A stretch of 64,000 nucleotides of DNA. It comes from Saprospirales bacterium (GTDB taxonomy: Bacteria; Bacteroidota; Bacteroidia; Chitinophagales; Saprospiraceae). The notes below the pieces were generated by a model. The model was not told where the DNA came from. It searched no databases and saw nothing but the letters and a program-made list of their open reading frames with translations. Numbering within the stretch: position 1 is the stretch's first letter; every line of letters starts with the position of its first letter. The position numbers and the translations under genes are program-made. Positions 15,884 through 25,876 of the stretch are shown here, piece after piece. The stretch covers positions 1 through 64,000 of the forward strand of contig PAAY01000059.1 of the NCBI GenBank assembly GCA_002698985.1, given 5' to 3'.

Positions 15884-16501
15884 TCAGATGTCGTCTTTTG
15901 ATTTCAGGTAGCCGTAAAGCTCCTGTCCTTTCTTCAGAAAATGATCCAATTCATGGGCTTCCATCAGGTGCTGGTGTTTGTAAAGGGCGAGGAAATAGCC
16001 AACACTCTCCATGGACCATTTCTTTTGCACCAGAAAGAACCGGCTCACATTTTCATCAATGGTTTTGCGGATCCTTTGTTCATCTTCGCCTTGCAAAAGG
16101 TAGCGGTCCGAAAACTCAGGATACTCCTCAAAATCGATGTCCTGCATGCCGAACCAGGTCCCTATTTTATGAAAGAAGTTTTCCGGCTTCAGGAGCATTT
16201 GCGGAAGCGAGAGCTGTTTTGACTGGATGAAAAAAACGGTCTGCAGGTGGGTGACAGGGGTATTGCCTGCCTGGATGGTGTAGCGATAATCAAAGACCGC
16301 CAGCTTTTCTTCCAGAAAATCCGTTGCGGAGTAAAGGATGTTGAACACCTTTCTCGAATGCCCAATACTGAACAAGGAAAAATCTTTCAGTAGGGCATTC
16401 ATTCCCCATTCATCCTTTTCGTAAAAGGTCATTTCATGCCTGTAGGCCAGATCCTGAAGGTCCTGTTTTCGCTTAGCCCAGTTTACCCGCCAACGTGCCA
16501 T
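15884..16501 (-). CDS. Hypothetical protein
   Basis: Complete 205-aa ORF adjacent to the NRDE gene on the same strand. Confidence 0.7.
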   Translation of the reverse strand: MARWRVNWAKRKQDLQDLAYRHEMTFYEKDEWGMNALLKDFSLFSIGHSRKVFNILYSATDFLEEKLAVFDYRYTIQAGNTPVTHLQTVFFIQSKQLSLPQMLLKPENFFHKIGTWFGMQDIDFEEYPEFSDRYLLQGEDEQRIRKTIDENVSRFFLVQKKWSMESVGYFLALYKHQHLMEAHELDHFLKKGQELYGYLKSKDDI

Positions 16502-16507
16502 GTGCTT

Positions 16508-17632
16508 TTATTGCTTTATCAGTTTTCCGCTTTGGAGCACTTCCCCCCTGTCATTGACAAGCTTGAAAAGAACTGAGCCGACAGGCAGTCCGGCAAGGTT
16601 TACCGAAGCAGGTGACGAGGTCGTCACATCGATGGTTTTGACCAGACTGCCATCCGCCGTGAAAAACTGGATTTGCAAGGCTCCGGGCAACTGATCCCGT
16701 GCTTCAAAATTGAGAACATCCGAAAAAGGATTGGGGTATAAGCGGAGCAATTCTCCCCTGGCAATTGACCGGTCTTTTGCAGCATTCACCGCATCGCCAT
16801 TTTTGAAAATGACCTGCTGTACGTTCTGACCGGTGCTGTCCATGCTCGCCTCCACCAGCACCTCCTTTTCCGTATCGCTAAGGAACTGGTAAGTGACGAT
16901 GGTGTCATTGCCGATTCCGGGTATCAGGCCGCCGCTCAGGAGTACATCCGTCACGTCCTGCCAGCCAAAAAATGGCAGCAGTACGTCCACCCTGGTGTCA
17001 AGGGCTTCTGTCCGCTTTACCCGAAGGGCTTCAAAATCACCATCAGGCAATTGCACCGTACCGTAGGCATCAACTTCCGAAGTGAGTTGCGAAGCGATGC
17101 GCAGGCGAATGGAGTCGGGCACCACCGGCAAGCCAAGGCTGTCAATAATTTCCGACGGAATGTTTTCAGTGGAGAAGGGAACGAGCAGGTTAGAAGTAAA
17201 GCTGTTCACATCCTGGTAATTCAGCGGGGCTGAACGCTCCACCCGGGGAGGGCTGTAGTGAAACACACTCTCCACACCGAAAACCTGCCCCACAGGGCCT
17301 TTGACTGCCAACAACAAAAAGGCATTGGCGGAGGAGCTGTAATAATTCTCAATGCCGCCAGGGTAACCGGCAAACATGGTGGCCCCGGATACAGCGATGC
17401 TTCCTTCGCTGGCAGGCCGGAAAATGATCTGCTGATCGACCTGGGCCTCCAGACCGGAATAATCCCAGGTGTATGGCCCGCCGGGTGCGGTGATCTGAAT
17501 GGCCGGATTGGCATGCACGGCCAGGTTCAGGGTGTCGCCAACTTGTGGAAAAGTGCTATTGGTGACAGTGATCTGCGCCTCCAGCGCAATGGAGAGGCAG
17601 AGAAATGCGAAAAGGAAAAATTGACGGTTCAT
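16508..17632 (-). CDS. Secreted T9SS C-terminal target-domain protein
   Basis: Signal MNRQFFLFAFLCLSIALEAQ; C-terminal LRLYPNPFSDVLNFEA...LPVGSVLFKLVNDRGEVLQSGKLIKQ. Confidence 0.88.
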   Translation of the reverse strand: MNRQFFLFAFLCLSIALEAQITVTNSTFPQVGDTLNLAVHANPAIQITAPGGPYTWDYSGLEAQVDQQIIFRPASEGSIAVSGATMFAGYPGGIENYYSSSANAFLLLAVKGPVGQVFGVESVFHYSPPRVERSAPLNYQDVNSFTSNLLVPFSTENIPSEIIDSLGLPVVPDSIRLRIASQLTSEVDAYGTVQLPDGDFEALRVKRTEALDTRVDVLLPFFGWQDVTDVLLSGGLIPGIGNDTIVTYQFLSDTEKEVLVEASMDSTGQNVQQVIFKNGDAVNAAKDRSIARGELLRLYPNPFSDVLNFEARDQLPGALQIQFFTADGSLVKTIDVTTSSPASVNLAGLPVGSVLFKLVNDRGEVLQSGKLIKQ

Positions 17633-17656
17633 CTGCGGTTCATTTATTGAAGGGGG

Positions 17657-17935
17657 TTAATTGTTGTTCGTGCTTCTGAGAACTTCTTTCATTTTGAAGA
17701 AGAGAATGACAGCCGAAAGTAGCAATCCCACACCGTTTGCGAGCATCAAAGGAAGGTCGCTTTTGTAAAAGCCATATACCAACCAGCAAGACACTCCCGT
17801 CACCATCATGATGTACATTGACATGGAGAGATCCCCTGCAGATTTTGTCTTCCAGGTTTTCAGGGTTTGCGGAACGAGGGCACCTGTGGTCAAAGTGGCT
17901 GCTACAAGGCCCAGGATGGTCAAAGGGTCTGCCAT
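17657..17935 (-). CDS. SemiSWEET family transporter
   Basis: TGALVPQTLKTWKTKSAGDLSMSMYIMMVTGVSCWLVYGFYKSDLPLMLANGVG. Confidence 0.9.
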   Translation of the reverse strand: MADPLTILGLVAATLTTGALVPQTLKTWKTKSAGDLSMSMYIMMVTGVSCWLVYGFYKSDLPLMLANGVGLLLSAVILFFKMKEVLRSTNNN

Positions 17936-17938
17936 TGC

Positions 17939-18817
17939 TTACTCTTTTGAGGGTTTGGCTTTCAGCAATTCAAGGTACTGATCCATTAAATCGTTCGGAA
18001 CGGTTACCGCCAGATTGTAGTGTTTCAGTTTCCAGCCATCCTTTGTTTTGACAAGCACCCCGGAGCCACGGCAATCGCCCATCCAGGTGTCCAGCAGTTC
18101 GTCAAACCAGGCTATCTGGCCGTCTGCACTCATGTAAATGTGCCGTGATTTTGGTTTGAAGGCCCAGGCTGTGTCCTTGTCGAAATAGGGTTGCGCCCAT
18201 TTGCGCATCTCATCCCGGCGCCAGTATTCCGAAGCATCGGTGCCGAGGTAAACACCATCCATGGTCATGGAACCGAAAAAGGTGTCTTCATCGGCATTGG
18301 CGGCGGCCTGGTGCCAGTTGTCGAGGAATTGGTTGATGGCCACTTTTTCATCAACAGCGCTGGTGATGCAACCGTCCCTTCTCCTGGTATCGGTGATTTG
18401 AATAATCTTCCAACCTTCCGAATCCCTGAAAAGCTGGAAAGCATTGACGCCGCAGTGGCTCATTTCCTCTCCCCGGTAGAAGGTGTAATCCGTCCAGGCG
18501 GTAGCAAGGTTTCCGTCAATCCGGATGTCGTAAGTCCAGATTTTTTCGTCCCAAACTTCGTCATGGGGTGTTCCCACGGCCTCCACGAATTTACTGATCT
18601 CCTGTGCGGCAAGTACCGGCGTGCCATCCCTGCTGATGAAGGCCGATTGAAGCCTTGCCTCCGGATGGAAAACGGAACTGACAGCGGCACTGTCACCTGC
18701 CCGCATGCCATCAAAGAGTTTTGAAAGGGTTGCAATGACCTGCGCTTCTTCGACAGACTGTGCTGAGAGCGTCGTCTGGAACAAGAGCAATACGCTGAAA
18801 AGAAACAATCTGGACAT
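17939..18817 (-). CDS. Secreted double NTF2/SnoaL-like domain protein
   Basis: Two tandem NTF2-like domains: LFDGMRAGDSAAVSSVFHPEARLQS and NWHQAAANADEDTFFGSMTMDGVYLGTDASEYW. Confidence 0.85.
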   Translation of the reverse strand: MSRLFLFSVLLLFQTTLSAQSVEEAQVIATLSKLFDGMRAGDSAAVSSVFHPEARLQSAFISRDGTPVLAAQEISKFVEAVGTPHDEVWDEKIWTYDIRIDGNLATAWTDYTFYRGEEMSHCGVNAFQLFRDSEGWKIIQITDTRRRDGCITSAVDEKVAINQFLDNWHQAAANADEDTFFGSMTMDGVYLGTDASEYWRRDEMRKWAQPYFDKDTAWAFKPKSRHIYMSADGQIAWFDELLDTWMGDCRGSGVLVKTKDGWKLKHYNLAVTVPNDLMDQYLELLKAKPSKE

Positions 18818-18879
18818 GAGTGCATTTTTTGGCGAAGCCTAAAGATCACAATTTTCGGTTACAACAGTCCCCAAATAGA

Positions 18880-18911
18880 AACAGCCACCCGGAAAGTACC
18901 GGATGGCTGTT
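18880..18911 (-). terminator. Hairpin downstream of the SusC/SusD/lipoprotein cluster
   Basis: AACAGCCA-C-CCGG...CCGG-A-TGGCTGTT. Confidence 0.7.
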
Positions 18912-18935
18912 CGTCAAAAGACCAGGATGGTCTTA

Positions 18936-19901
18936 TTAGTTGCGGAGGTTGGTTGGCCAGGTTGATCCGTCTGTGCGGGTCAACGTGGTTACACCACCTT
19001 CTCCATAGTCATTCTCCCAGTCGAGTGTCAGGTTGGCACCATCAACAACTACGCTGTTGAGCCAGTAAACCTCACCCCAGCGGCTGGTTCCTGAGTATCC
19101 GAGTTTGCCACAAGCATCGGTCAAACGCAGATCGCCGGTGTCTGCATCGGTAGGCAGGGTAGCACCCGTGCCATAGCATACCCAGTAAGCACCCATTGAG
19201 AAGTCCCATGGGTTGTCCGGGTGGTCAGCATCCTGAGCAGCGATGATGTAAACACCATTTCCTTCATCGATGAAGGTTACCTGACCAGTCCACTCATTGG
19301 TGCAGCCCCATGGGCCGGCAGCAGTGGTGTGGGCATCGTAAGTACCTCCTAGGTCAGAAGTACAGATGATGTTGGTCTTGATCTGGAACAAAGCACGGAA
19401 TGCAGGCTGTCCCTGAAGGTTTGAGCTGGTATTCACACTGGTGAACACTTTGCCGTCATTCTTCTTGAGGGTAGCCTGGAATTCAAAGCTTTTACCACCT
19501 TCGATGTCGTTCTCAGTCAGACCAAGAGCAGCCATCACATCAGACATGGTAAACTTGAAGGAAGCTGAAGGAAGGCCATCCGGGCTGGTTCCAAAATCTG
19601 AAGAAGACATGGAAGCCAGTGCCACTGGATCACCACCATCGTAGGCTACAGTCCAGGAGTACTCAGTTACGTTGCGACCCTGATTCTCATCGTAGAATTC
19701 AACAGTGAACTCGATGTAAGAACCTGCAATGTCGCTGAAGTTGAACGCATTTCCGTAAGGGCCGTCGATTCCCTCGATCAGACGGGGAATGGCACCATAC
19801 TCGAGTGTGTCAAACTCAGGAAATGCCCTGTCCTTTTCGCACGCATTGAACATGAGCATAGCGAGCGAAAGCGCAAGTGAATATTTAAAAATTCTTTTCA
19901 T
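18936..19901 (-). CDS. SusE/F-position surface lipoprotein
   Basis: Lipobox LMFNACEKD; directly downstream of susD-like gene. Confidence 0.7.
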   Translation of the reverse strand: MKRIFKYSLALSLAMLMFNACEKDRAFPEFDTLEYGAIPRLIEGIDGPYGNAFNFSDIAGSYIEFTVEFYDENQGRNVTEYSWTVAYDGGDPVALASMSSSDFGTSPDGLPSASFKFTMSDVMAALGLTENDIEGGKSFEFQATLKKNDGKVFTSVNTSSNLQGQPAFRALFQIKTNIICTSDLGGTYDAHTTAAGPWGCTNEWTGQVTFIDEGNGVYIIAAQDADHPDNPWDFSMGAYWVCYGTGATLPTDADTGDLRLTDACGKLGYSGTSRWGEVYWLNSVVVDGANLTLDWENDYGEGGVTTLTRTDGSTWPTNLRN

Positions 19902-19996
19902 ACTAACTTGATTTTTGTCCCAAATGAAACCTTGATGGAGTGCTGCTTTTCAGCATTGCTGACGAGCAGCACCCCAGCTTCATACGGGAAAGGTTT

Positions 19997-21661
19997 TTAA
20001 TAAGTACAACCAACTGGATTGGTATCCCAGAATACAGAAACAGCAGTGAGGCTGGCTTTCTGTTGCGCATTCTGGTTACGGTTAACATAGCTGGCAGGAT
20101 ACCAGAAAGTCTTCGGGAAATCGCCCGGGTTGGCCTCACGAGTAGGCTGCATGCCGGTTGGGCGGCAGGTACGGCGGAAAGCGTTGAAAGCTTCCAGACC
20201 CATTCCCTGAAGGGCCTTCCAGTATTCTTTCATGACTACTTGCAGCTTGTCGCTGGAGTTGTCATAAGTATCCAGAATTTCAGCTACATAAGCATCGATC
20301 TGTGCCTGGTCGGGCTTGTAAGCAGGATCAACCGGAGCGATGGATTCGAAGCTCATGGCTTTGGCAATGGATGCACGAATACCTTTCTCCAGCATTTCAC
20401 GAGCATCCTCACCGGAGTTCATTTCCAGTGCGGCTTCAGCACGCATGAAATAAACGTAGGAAGAAAGGATGATGGGCTGAATACCAGCCCCGAGGCCTCC
20501 GTCTTTGCCCTGGTTCTCAACGTCAACACAATCGTTGGCGTCGAACTTACCACCGGCAGGATACAGACCCCAGGCAGTACGCTTCAGGTCGTCTGGTGGG
20601 ATACCATCAGCATTACCGTGGTCACGACCCCAATACCCGCTATGAGCCTTGCTCAGGTCAGATCCGAAAAGCGGACTGGATGCAGTACAGTAGGGCAGCC
20701 CATCAGGCCAGTGGAAGGGATATGGACCGTCCTGGCAATCCAGGGTAAAGAAGTTCTCATCTGTTTCATCACAATCCTGACGGTAGAAGTAGTAGCGGGT
20801 ACGCGGGTCTTCAGTCTGAGTTTCTCCGATGAAGAGGAACATGTAGTAGTTGGAGAGGTACCAGCTAGGTCCGCCAGTCTCATAGCCATCAGAGTAGTAA
20901 GGGTGACGAGAGTCTGGATTTTCGCGGTTGGATCCGTACTGGAACTGGAAGTCGTCGGCTGCATCTTCGATGACACCTGCGCTTACCAATGAAGCGACAT
21001 TGGCTCCACCACCAGGATTGACCAAACGGGTATTGACATAGTAACGAAGTTTCAGCGTGTTGGCCAGTTTGATCCAACTGTCAACGTTGTTGTCATAGTA
21101 AAGGTCATTGCTAATCTCTCCGAGAGGGTTTTTCAGGTCGTTGATGGCCTCATCCAGCAATGCGAAGGCAGCATTGTAAACCTGCTCACCGGGATCAGCT
21201 TTAGGAGATGGGATATCAACACCCTGAAATGCTTCAGAGTAAGGAACATCTCCAAACAAATCCACCAAAGTGAACATGATATAAGCCTTCAGGATTTTAG
21301 CAGCACCTGAGTGTACGGTGAAGCCGCCCTCTTCTGCAAGAGCGATAACAAGGTTGATGTCTGGCATCAATTCTGAGTAAGCCTGACTCCACATAAAGTC
21401 GAAACTGGCTGGGCTGTCCTGGTTTTCATAGTTTTCACCACCCGTCATGGCCACGAGGCGCACATAGGGCATGGTTTCGTCACTGACTTCATCCACGAAC
21501 TGGACAAACTCGAGCATGACGTTGTTCATAACCAGGTCCATCTCTGCTGACGCAGCAGTTGGCGCATTCGGGTTATCCAGTTTTTCCTCCAGCTCAAAGA
21601 AGCTACAGCCACTGGCGTAAATCAACCCGAGGACGAGGAATAGTTTTACGATGTATTTCAT
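19997..21661 (-). CDS. SusD/RagB-like nutrient-binding lipoprotein
   Basis: IYASGCSFFELEEKLDNPNAPTAAS; KILKAYIMFTLVDLFGDVPYSEAFQG; QVVMKEYWKALQGMGLEAFNAFRR. Confidence 0.92.
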   Translation of the reverse strand: MKYIVKLFLVLGLIYASGCSFFELEEKLDNPNAPTAASAEMDLVMNNVMLEFVQFVDEVSDETMPYVRLVAMTGGENYENQDSPASFDFMWSQAYSELMPDINLVIALAEEGGFTVHSGAAKILKAYIMFTLVDLFGDVPYSEAFQGVDIPSPKADPGEQVYNAAFALLDEAINDLKNPLGEISNDLYYDNNVDSWIKLANTLKLRYYVNTRLVNPGGGANVASLVSAGVIEDAADDFQFQYGSNRENPDSRHPYYSDGYETGGPSWYLSNYYMFLFIGETQTEDPRTRYYFYRQDCDETDENFFTLDCQDGPYPFHWPDGLPYCTASSPLFGSDLSKAHSGYWGRDHGNADGIPPDDLKRTAWGLYPAGGKFDANDCVDVENQGKDGGLGAGIQPIILSSYVYFMRAEAALEMNSGEDAREMLEKGIRASIAKAMSFESIAPVDPAYKPDQAQIDAYVAEILDTYDNSSDKLQVVMKEYWKALQGMGLEAFNAFRRTCRPTGMQPTREANPGDFPKTFWYPASYVNRNQNAQQKASLTAVSVFWDTNPVGCTY

Positions 21662-21682
21662 GTTGCGATAATTTTTGTTGAA

Positions 21683-24600
21683 TTAGAAAGTAAGCCTCAA
21701 GGTACCACCTACCTGCTTGGCAGTAGGAACGTTCATCATTTCAAATCCACGTGCGTTTCCTACACCAGTAGAAAGTACTTCAGGATCGAAATTGGCACCT
21801 TTCGGGAATCCATAAGCGCGGAACCAGAGGTTCTGACCAGAGAAGGTCAAAGAAGCAGAACCAAATGGCGTGTTGTCCAGCACTGATTTTGGCAGTGCAA
21901 AGGATACTGAAATCTCACGCAGCTTCAGGTAAGAACCATCGTAGGTACGCATTTCATCGATGAATACACCGCCATTCTGCCAGTAGTGATCAGTGGAAGT
22001 AATCTGAACGTCGTTGGGTGTTCCGTCGGCTTTCACACCAGGTGCGATGAGAGGAATAAAACGATCGAAATCAGTTTCCTGAAGGATACCCCTACCCATG
22101 AGAGTGGAAGGCAACGTTGAGTAAATAGCACCACCTTCAACATAGGTCAAAAGGGCATTGAAAGTGACAATGTCTTTGTAGTTGATGCTAATGCCACCGT
22201 TGAGATTGAAATCAGGGTTTGGATCTCCCAGCACCTGAAGGTCTGAGCTGACATCATACAATCCTGAGCTCAAAACCAGCAAGTTACCGTTATCATCACG
22301 CTTGATTTTCTCGCCCTGAATCAAGCCATAAGGCTGTCCAGGAATAGCATAGCTGCCCAAGGTGGTGAAAATTCCAACGATCGCAATCTGGTCAATTCCG
22401 GGGAAAATTTCATCCACGGTGTTCTCATTGGTGGTGAAGTTTCCATTCAAAGTCACACTCAGATTACGGGTTTTGATCGGTGTTACATCCATACCCAACT
22501 CAATACCCTTGTTGGTAATCTTCGCTGCGTTCACTGTTGACAAATCAAAACCTGTGGATGGGTCCAGATCGAGTTCGATGATCAGGTCTTCGGATTTTTT
22601 CTGATACAGTGAAAGGTCGATTCCAAAACGATTGCGGAAGAAACGGCCTTCTATACCAATCTCAGCTTCTCTGTGCAATTCAGGAGCAAGGTCTGCTCTT
22701 GCAAAGAAGTCACTCACTGAGTTCGTATTGATTACCGCATTTGAGTTTGTAACAAATTCACGAGTGGTCAGACCAAGTGTGTTTCTGGTCTGGTACGGAT
22801 TCGGATAACCGGCAGATGTTCCATAACCAACACGGATCTTCAGGTAATCAATCACTCCGCCGGAGGTCATGTCTGTAAATACTTCGGTAGGAATGAATGA
22901 AAGTGAAGCACTTGGGTAGAAAAGGGTACGGTTATCCTTCTCCAGGGTAGAAGTCCAGTCATTACGTCCCTGCAGGTTCAGGTACAAGAAACGGCGGTAG
23001 CCAAGGGTTGCAGACAAATAGGCACCAAGCAGACTTTCTTCTTCAAAGTAAGAATCATTGCTGTGCTCGATGTAGTTGCCATGATCCTGCAATCCAAATA
23101 CAAACTGCTGGGTACTGTAGGTTCCAGTGAAGTTGTAAATATCAGCACGCAGGTTGGTACCCAAAACAGCATCCAGGTTCCAGTCTTCGTTCAAGTCTTT
23201 GTTGATGGAGAGACTTGCGTTGTGGTCGTGGATGGTGTTGATACGCTCACGGGTTTCAAGCAATCCATCAGGCACCTGACGGCCACCTTTGTTGATGGCG
23301 TAGCGGTTGCGCTGTGCATAGGTGTCAAGACCATAACGATAGGTCAAAGTCAACCAGTCAGTCAGGCTGTAATCGAAGGTGAGGGTACCGAAGAAACGGT
23401 TCACCAACTCAGAATTCTTGGTGTTGTGAAGTGTCCAGTATGGGTGCTGGATGTCGTTACCGCCTCTGTAGTAAATACTGCTGTGGTCGAGCGGGTTCTC
23501 CCATTCAAGGCCGTTCAGGTCAACAGAACGTGGTGTGTAGAATACATTGGAGAACAATGAAGCACCATCGTTCGGGTTTGAACTGGTTGAAGTACCGGTT
23601 GGAGGAGCAACACGATCTGAACGAACGAAGTTCAAAGTGGTGCGAACGCCGATCTGGTTGGACAGACGGGTGTTGATACCCAAACCGAATGTGTTCTTCT
23701 TGTACTTGCTGAGCGGAACAAATCCTTCCTCGTTTCGGTAGCCGTAGTTGAAGTTGATGGAAGTTCCTTCAGACAAGCGGTTGGCGATGTTCACAGAAGT
23801 GTTGGAAATCAAACCAGTCTGGAAGAAGTTCTGCAGGTTGTCGTAAGCTTTGTACGGATAACGGGCACCTACATACTGCGGGAATACAGCATTGAGCGCT
23901 GCACGGTCGTATGGGTGACGGATGGTTCCGTCTTCAGCCACACCATATTTACCGGGCTGATCGAAAGGAGCACCCCAGTTGGAGAAGGCGGCAGAAGCAG
24001 TGTTCCAGAAACCGTTGCCGTAAGCGTCCTGGTCATCAGGAAGGCTGGCGATGTCATTGGCGAAGAATGACTGGTCAACAGTTACCTCAAACTTCTTGTT
24101 CAGGTCGCGGGAAGCACCGTTTTTGGTGGTGATCAGGATCACACCGTTACGACCGGCCTCACCGTAAAGTACAGTAGCACTCAGACCCTTCAATACGCTC
24201 ACTTCAGCGATGTTGTTGGGGTCGAGGTCGAGGAAACGGCTGGATGCTGAAGCAGCACCTGCCAGTACGCCCTGGTCAGCACGGGTGTCAGAGTTGAAAG
24301 GCACACCGTCCACAACGAAGAGCGGCTGGTTGGTACCGGTAATGGATGAGTAACCACGAATGATCACGTTGGTACCGGAACCGGCCAAACCGGAGGTAGA
24401 AGTGATGTCCACACCTGGAACCTTACCACGAAGAACACGGGCAACGTCAGCTTCAGGACGCAGCTCCAGCGCACTCTGGTCCAGGGTGGTTACACCGTAA
24501 CCGAGGGCCTTTTTCTCCTTGCGGATACCAAGACCGGTTACAACCACCTCAGAGAGTTGCTCGACGGCTTCTTCCATTTGAACGTCTATGACGTTGGAAG

Positions 24601-24853
24601 CACCGAGGGAAACCTCTTTGGTTTCAAAACCAGTGTAGCTGAAAACGAGGGTGTTTACGCCCTCTGGAACGTTTAAGGAATACGTTCCGTCGATGTCGGT
24701 GACAGTACCGACCGAGGTACCTCTGGCAAAAATGCTGACACCGATGAGGGGCTCGCCCTTGGTGTCGGTCACTGTGCCAGAGACAGTACGCTGAGCAAGC
24801 ATTGCGGAAATGCTCATCAGCGCTAGCATGATGGCTAGTGAGAGTCTTTTCAT
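21683..24853 (-). CDS. SusC/RagA-like TonB-linked outer membrane protein
   Basis: VSGTVTDTKGEPLIGVSIFARGTSVGTVTDIDGTYSLNVPEG; VVVTGLGIRKEKKALGYGV; plug domain; 1056 aa. Confidence 0.96.
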   Translation of the reverse strand: MKRLSLAIMLALMSISAMLAQRTVSGTVTDTKGEPLIGVSIFARGTSVGTVTDIDGTYSLNVPEGVNTLVFSYTGFETKEVSLGASNVIDVQMEEAVEQLSEVVVTGLGIRKEKKALGYGVTTLDQSALELRPEADVARVLRGKVPGVDITSTSGLAGSGTNVIIRGYSSITGTNQPLFVVDGVPFNSDTRADQGVLAGAASASSRFLDLDPNNIAEVSVLKGLSATVLYGEAGRNGVILITTKNGASRDLNKKFEVTVDQSFFANDIASLPDDQDAYGNGFWNTASAAFSNWGAPFDQPGKYGVAEDGTIRHPYDRAALNAVFPQYVGARYPYKAYDNLQNFFQTGLISNTSVNIANRLSEGTSINFNYGYRNEEGFVPLSKYKKNTFGLGINTRLSNQIGVRTTLNFVRSDRVAPPTGTSTSSNPNDGASLFSNVFYTPRSVDLNGLEWENPLDHSSIYYRGGNDIQHPYWTLHNTKNSELVNRFFGTLTFDYSLTDWLTLTYRYGLDTYAQRNRYAINKGGRQVPDGLLETRERINTIHDHNASLSINKDLNEDWNLDAVLGTNLRADIYNFTGTYSTQQFVFGLQDHGNYIEHSNDSYFEEESLLGAYLSATLGYRRFLYLNLQGRNDWTSTLEKDNRTLFYPSASLSFIPTEVFTDMTSGGVIDYLKIRVGYGTSAGYPNPYQTRNTLGLTTREFVTNSNAVINTNSVSDFFARADLAPELHREAEIGIEGRFFRNRFGIDLSLYQKKSEDLIIELDLDPSTGFDLSTVNAAKITNKGIELGMDVTPIKTRNLSVTLNGNFTTNENTVDEIFPGIDQIAIVGIFTTLGSYAIPGQPYGLIQGEKIKRDDNGNLLVLSSGLYDVSSDLQVLGDPNPDFNLNGGISINYKDIVTFNALLTYVEGGAIYSTLPSTLMGRGILQETDFDRFIPLIAPGVKADGTPNDVQITSTDHYWQNGGVFIDEMRTYDGSYLKLREISVSFALPKSVLDNTPFGSASLTFSGQNLWFRAYGFPKGANFDPEVLSTGVGNARGFEMMNVPTAKQVGGTLRLTF

Positions 24854-25020
24854 ACTAATTCAGTTTAATGAAAGAAATGATTTAATTACAAAGAAACCAG
24901 GCAAATGTAGAATTTTTCGCAAAATCCCCCAGTTGCCGATTTAACTTTTGCGTAACTAGCACTTTAGAGAACGTTTAGGTTTCAAAAATGCTGTCTGGGC
25001 TCCAAAAATCTCTGAAAATT

Positions 25021-25737
25021 TCACCTGCGCAGTTGTCGCAAGTACATCTGAATAGTGTTGCTAAGGCCGTAATAAAGGGCATCGGAGATCAGTGCGTGCC
25101 CTATTGACACTTCCAGCAAACCAGGTACATTTTCCTTGTAAAAATGGAGGTTTTCCAGGTTGAGGTCGTGGCCGGCATTCACACCCAGGCCCAGTTCAAC
25201 GGCCAATTCTGCACATTTTCTGTGGGGAGCCACGGCTGCCGTGGGGCATTTCCTGAACTGGTGTGCATAAGGCCCGGTATAAAGCTCGATCCGGTCAGCG
25301 CCCACGTTTTTTGCTCCTTCCACAAATTTTTCTTCAGCATTCAGGAAAAGCGAAACCCTGATGCCGGCCGCTTTTAACCTGGCAATGACATCCTTCAGAA
25401 AACCGGCATGGGTCAAGGTGTCCCAGCCGGAATCCGAAGTCAGTGCTGATGGTGCATCGGGAACCAGGGTCACCTGGTGAGGCTTGTTGGCCAAAACCAG
25501 CTCGATGAACTTTTCAGTTGGATTGCCCTCGATGTTGAATTCTGTGGTAACGACTTCCTTCAGTTTTGGAACATCGTCGTAGCGGATGTGCCGTTGATCC
25601 GGGCGAGGGTGAACAGTTATTCCTTCTGCTCCAAATGCCTCGCAATCTTTTGCCACCTGGATCAAATCCGGCAGATTGCCTCCCCTCGAATTCCGCAGCA
25701 GGGCAACCTTGTTCACGTTCACGCTAAGTCGGGTCAT
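25021..25737 (-). CDS. pdxJ: Pyridoxine 5'-phosphate synthase
   Basis: LSVNVNKVALLRNSRGGNLPDLIQVAKDCEAFGAEGITVHPRPDQRHIR; ELGLGVNAGHDLNLENL; EVSIGHALISDALYYGL. Confidence 0.96.
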   Translation of the reverse strand: MTRLSVNVNKVALLRNSRGGNLPDLIQVAKDCEAFGAEGITVHPRPDQRHIRYDDVPKLKEVVTTEFNIEGNPTEKFIELVLANKPHQVTLVPDAPSALTSDSGWDTLTHAGFLKDVIARLKAAGIRVSLFLNAEEKFVEGAKNVGADRIELYTGPYAHQFRKCPTAAVAPHRKCAELAVELGLGVNAGHDLNLENLHFYKENVPGLLEVSIGHALISDALYYGLSNTIQMYLRQLRR

Positions 25738-25789
25738 AAGATGAATTTTACAAAGAAGCCTGCCCGATGAGTGATAAACAAAGCAGGCT

Positions 25790-25797
25790 TATCTTTG
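25790..25797 (+). promoter_or_regulatory. Candidate -7 box TATCTTTG for CPBP-SSS operon
   Basis: Exact TAnnTTTG match 80 bp upstream of ATG 25877. Confidence 0.4.
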
Positions 25798-25876
25798 GGC
25801 CGCTAAATTACAAATTGGGAACATTCCAAAATGTATCGCTGATCACAGCCTGTAAACCCACACACCCAGAGAAAGA

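Noticed and set aside
19940-20992. 350-aa plus-strand ORF opposite the SusD-like gene
   Set aside because: Shadow ORF; SusD signature on the minus strand is decisive.
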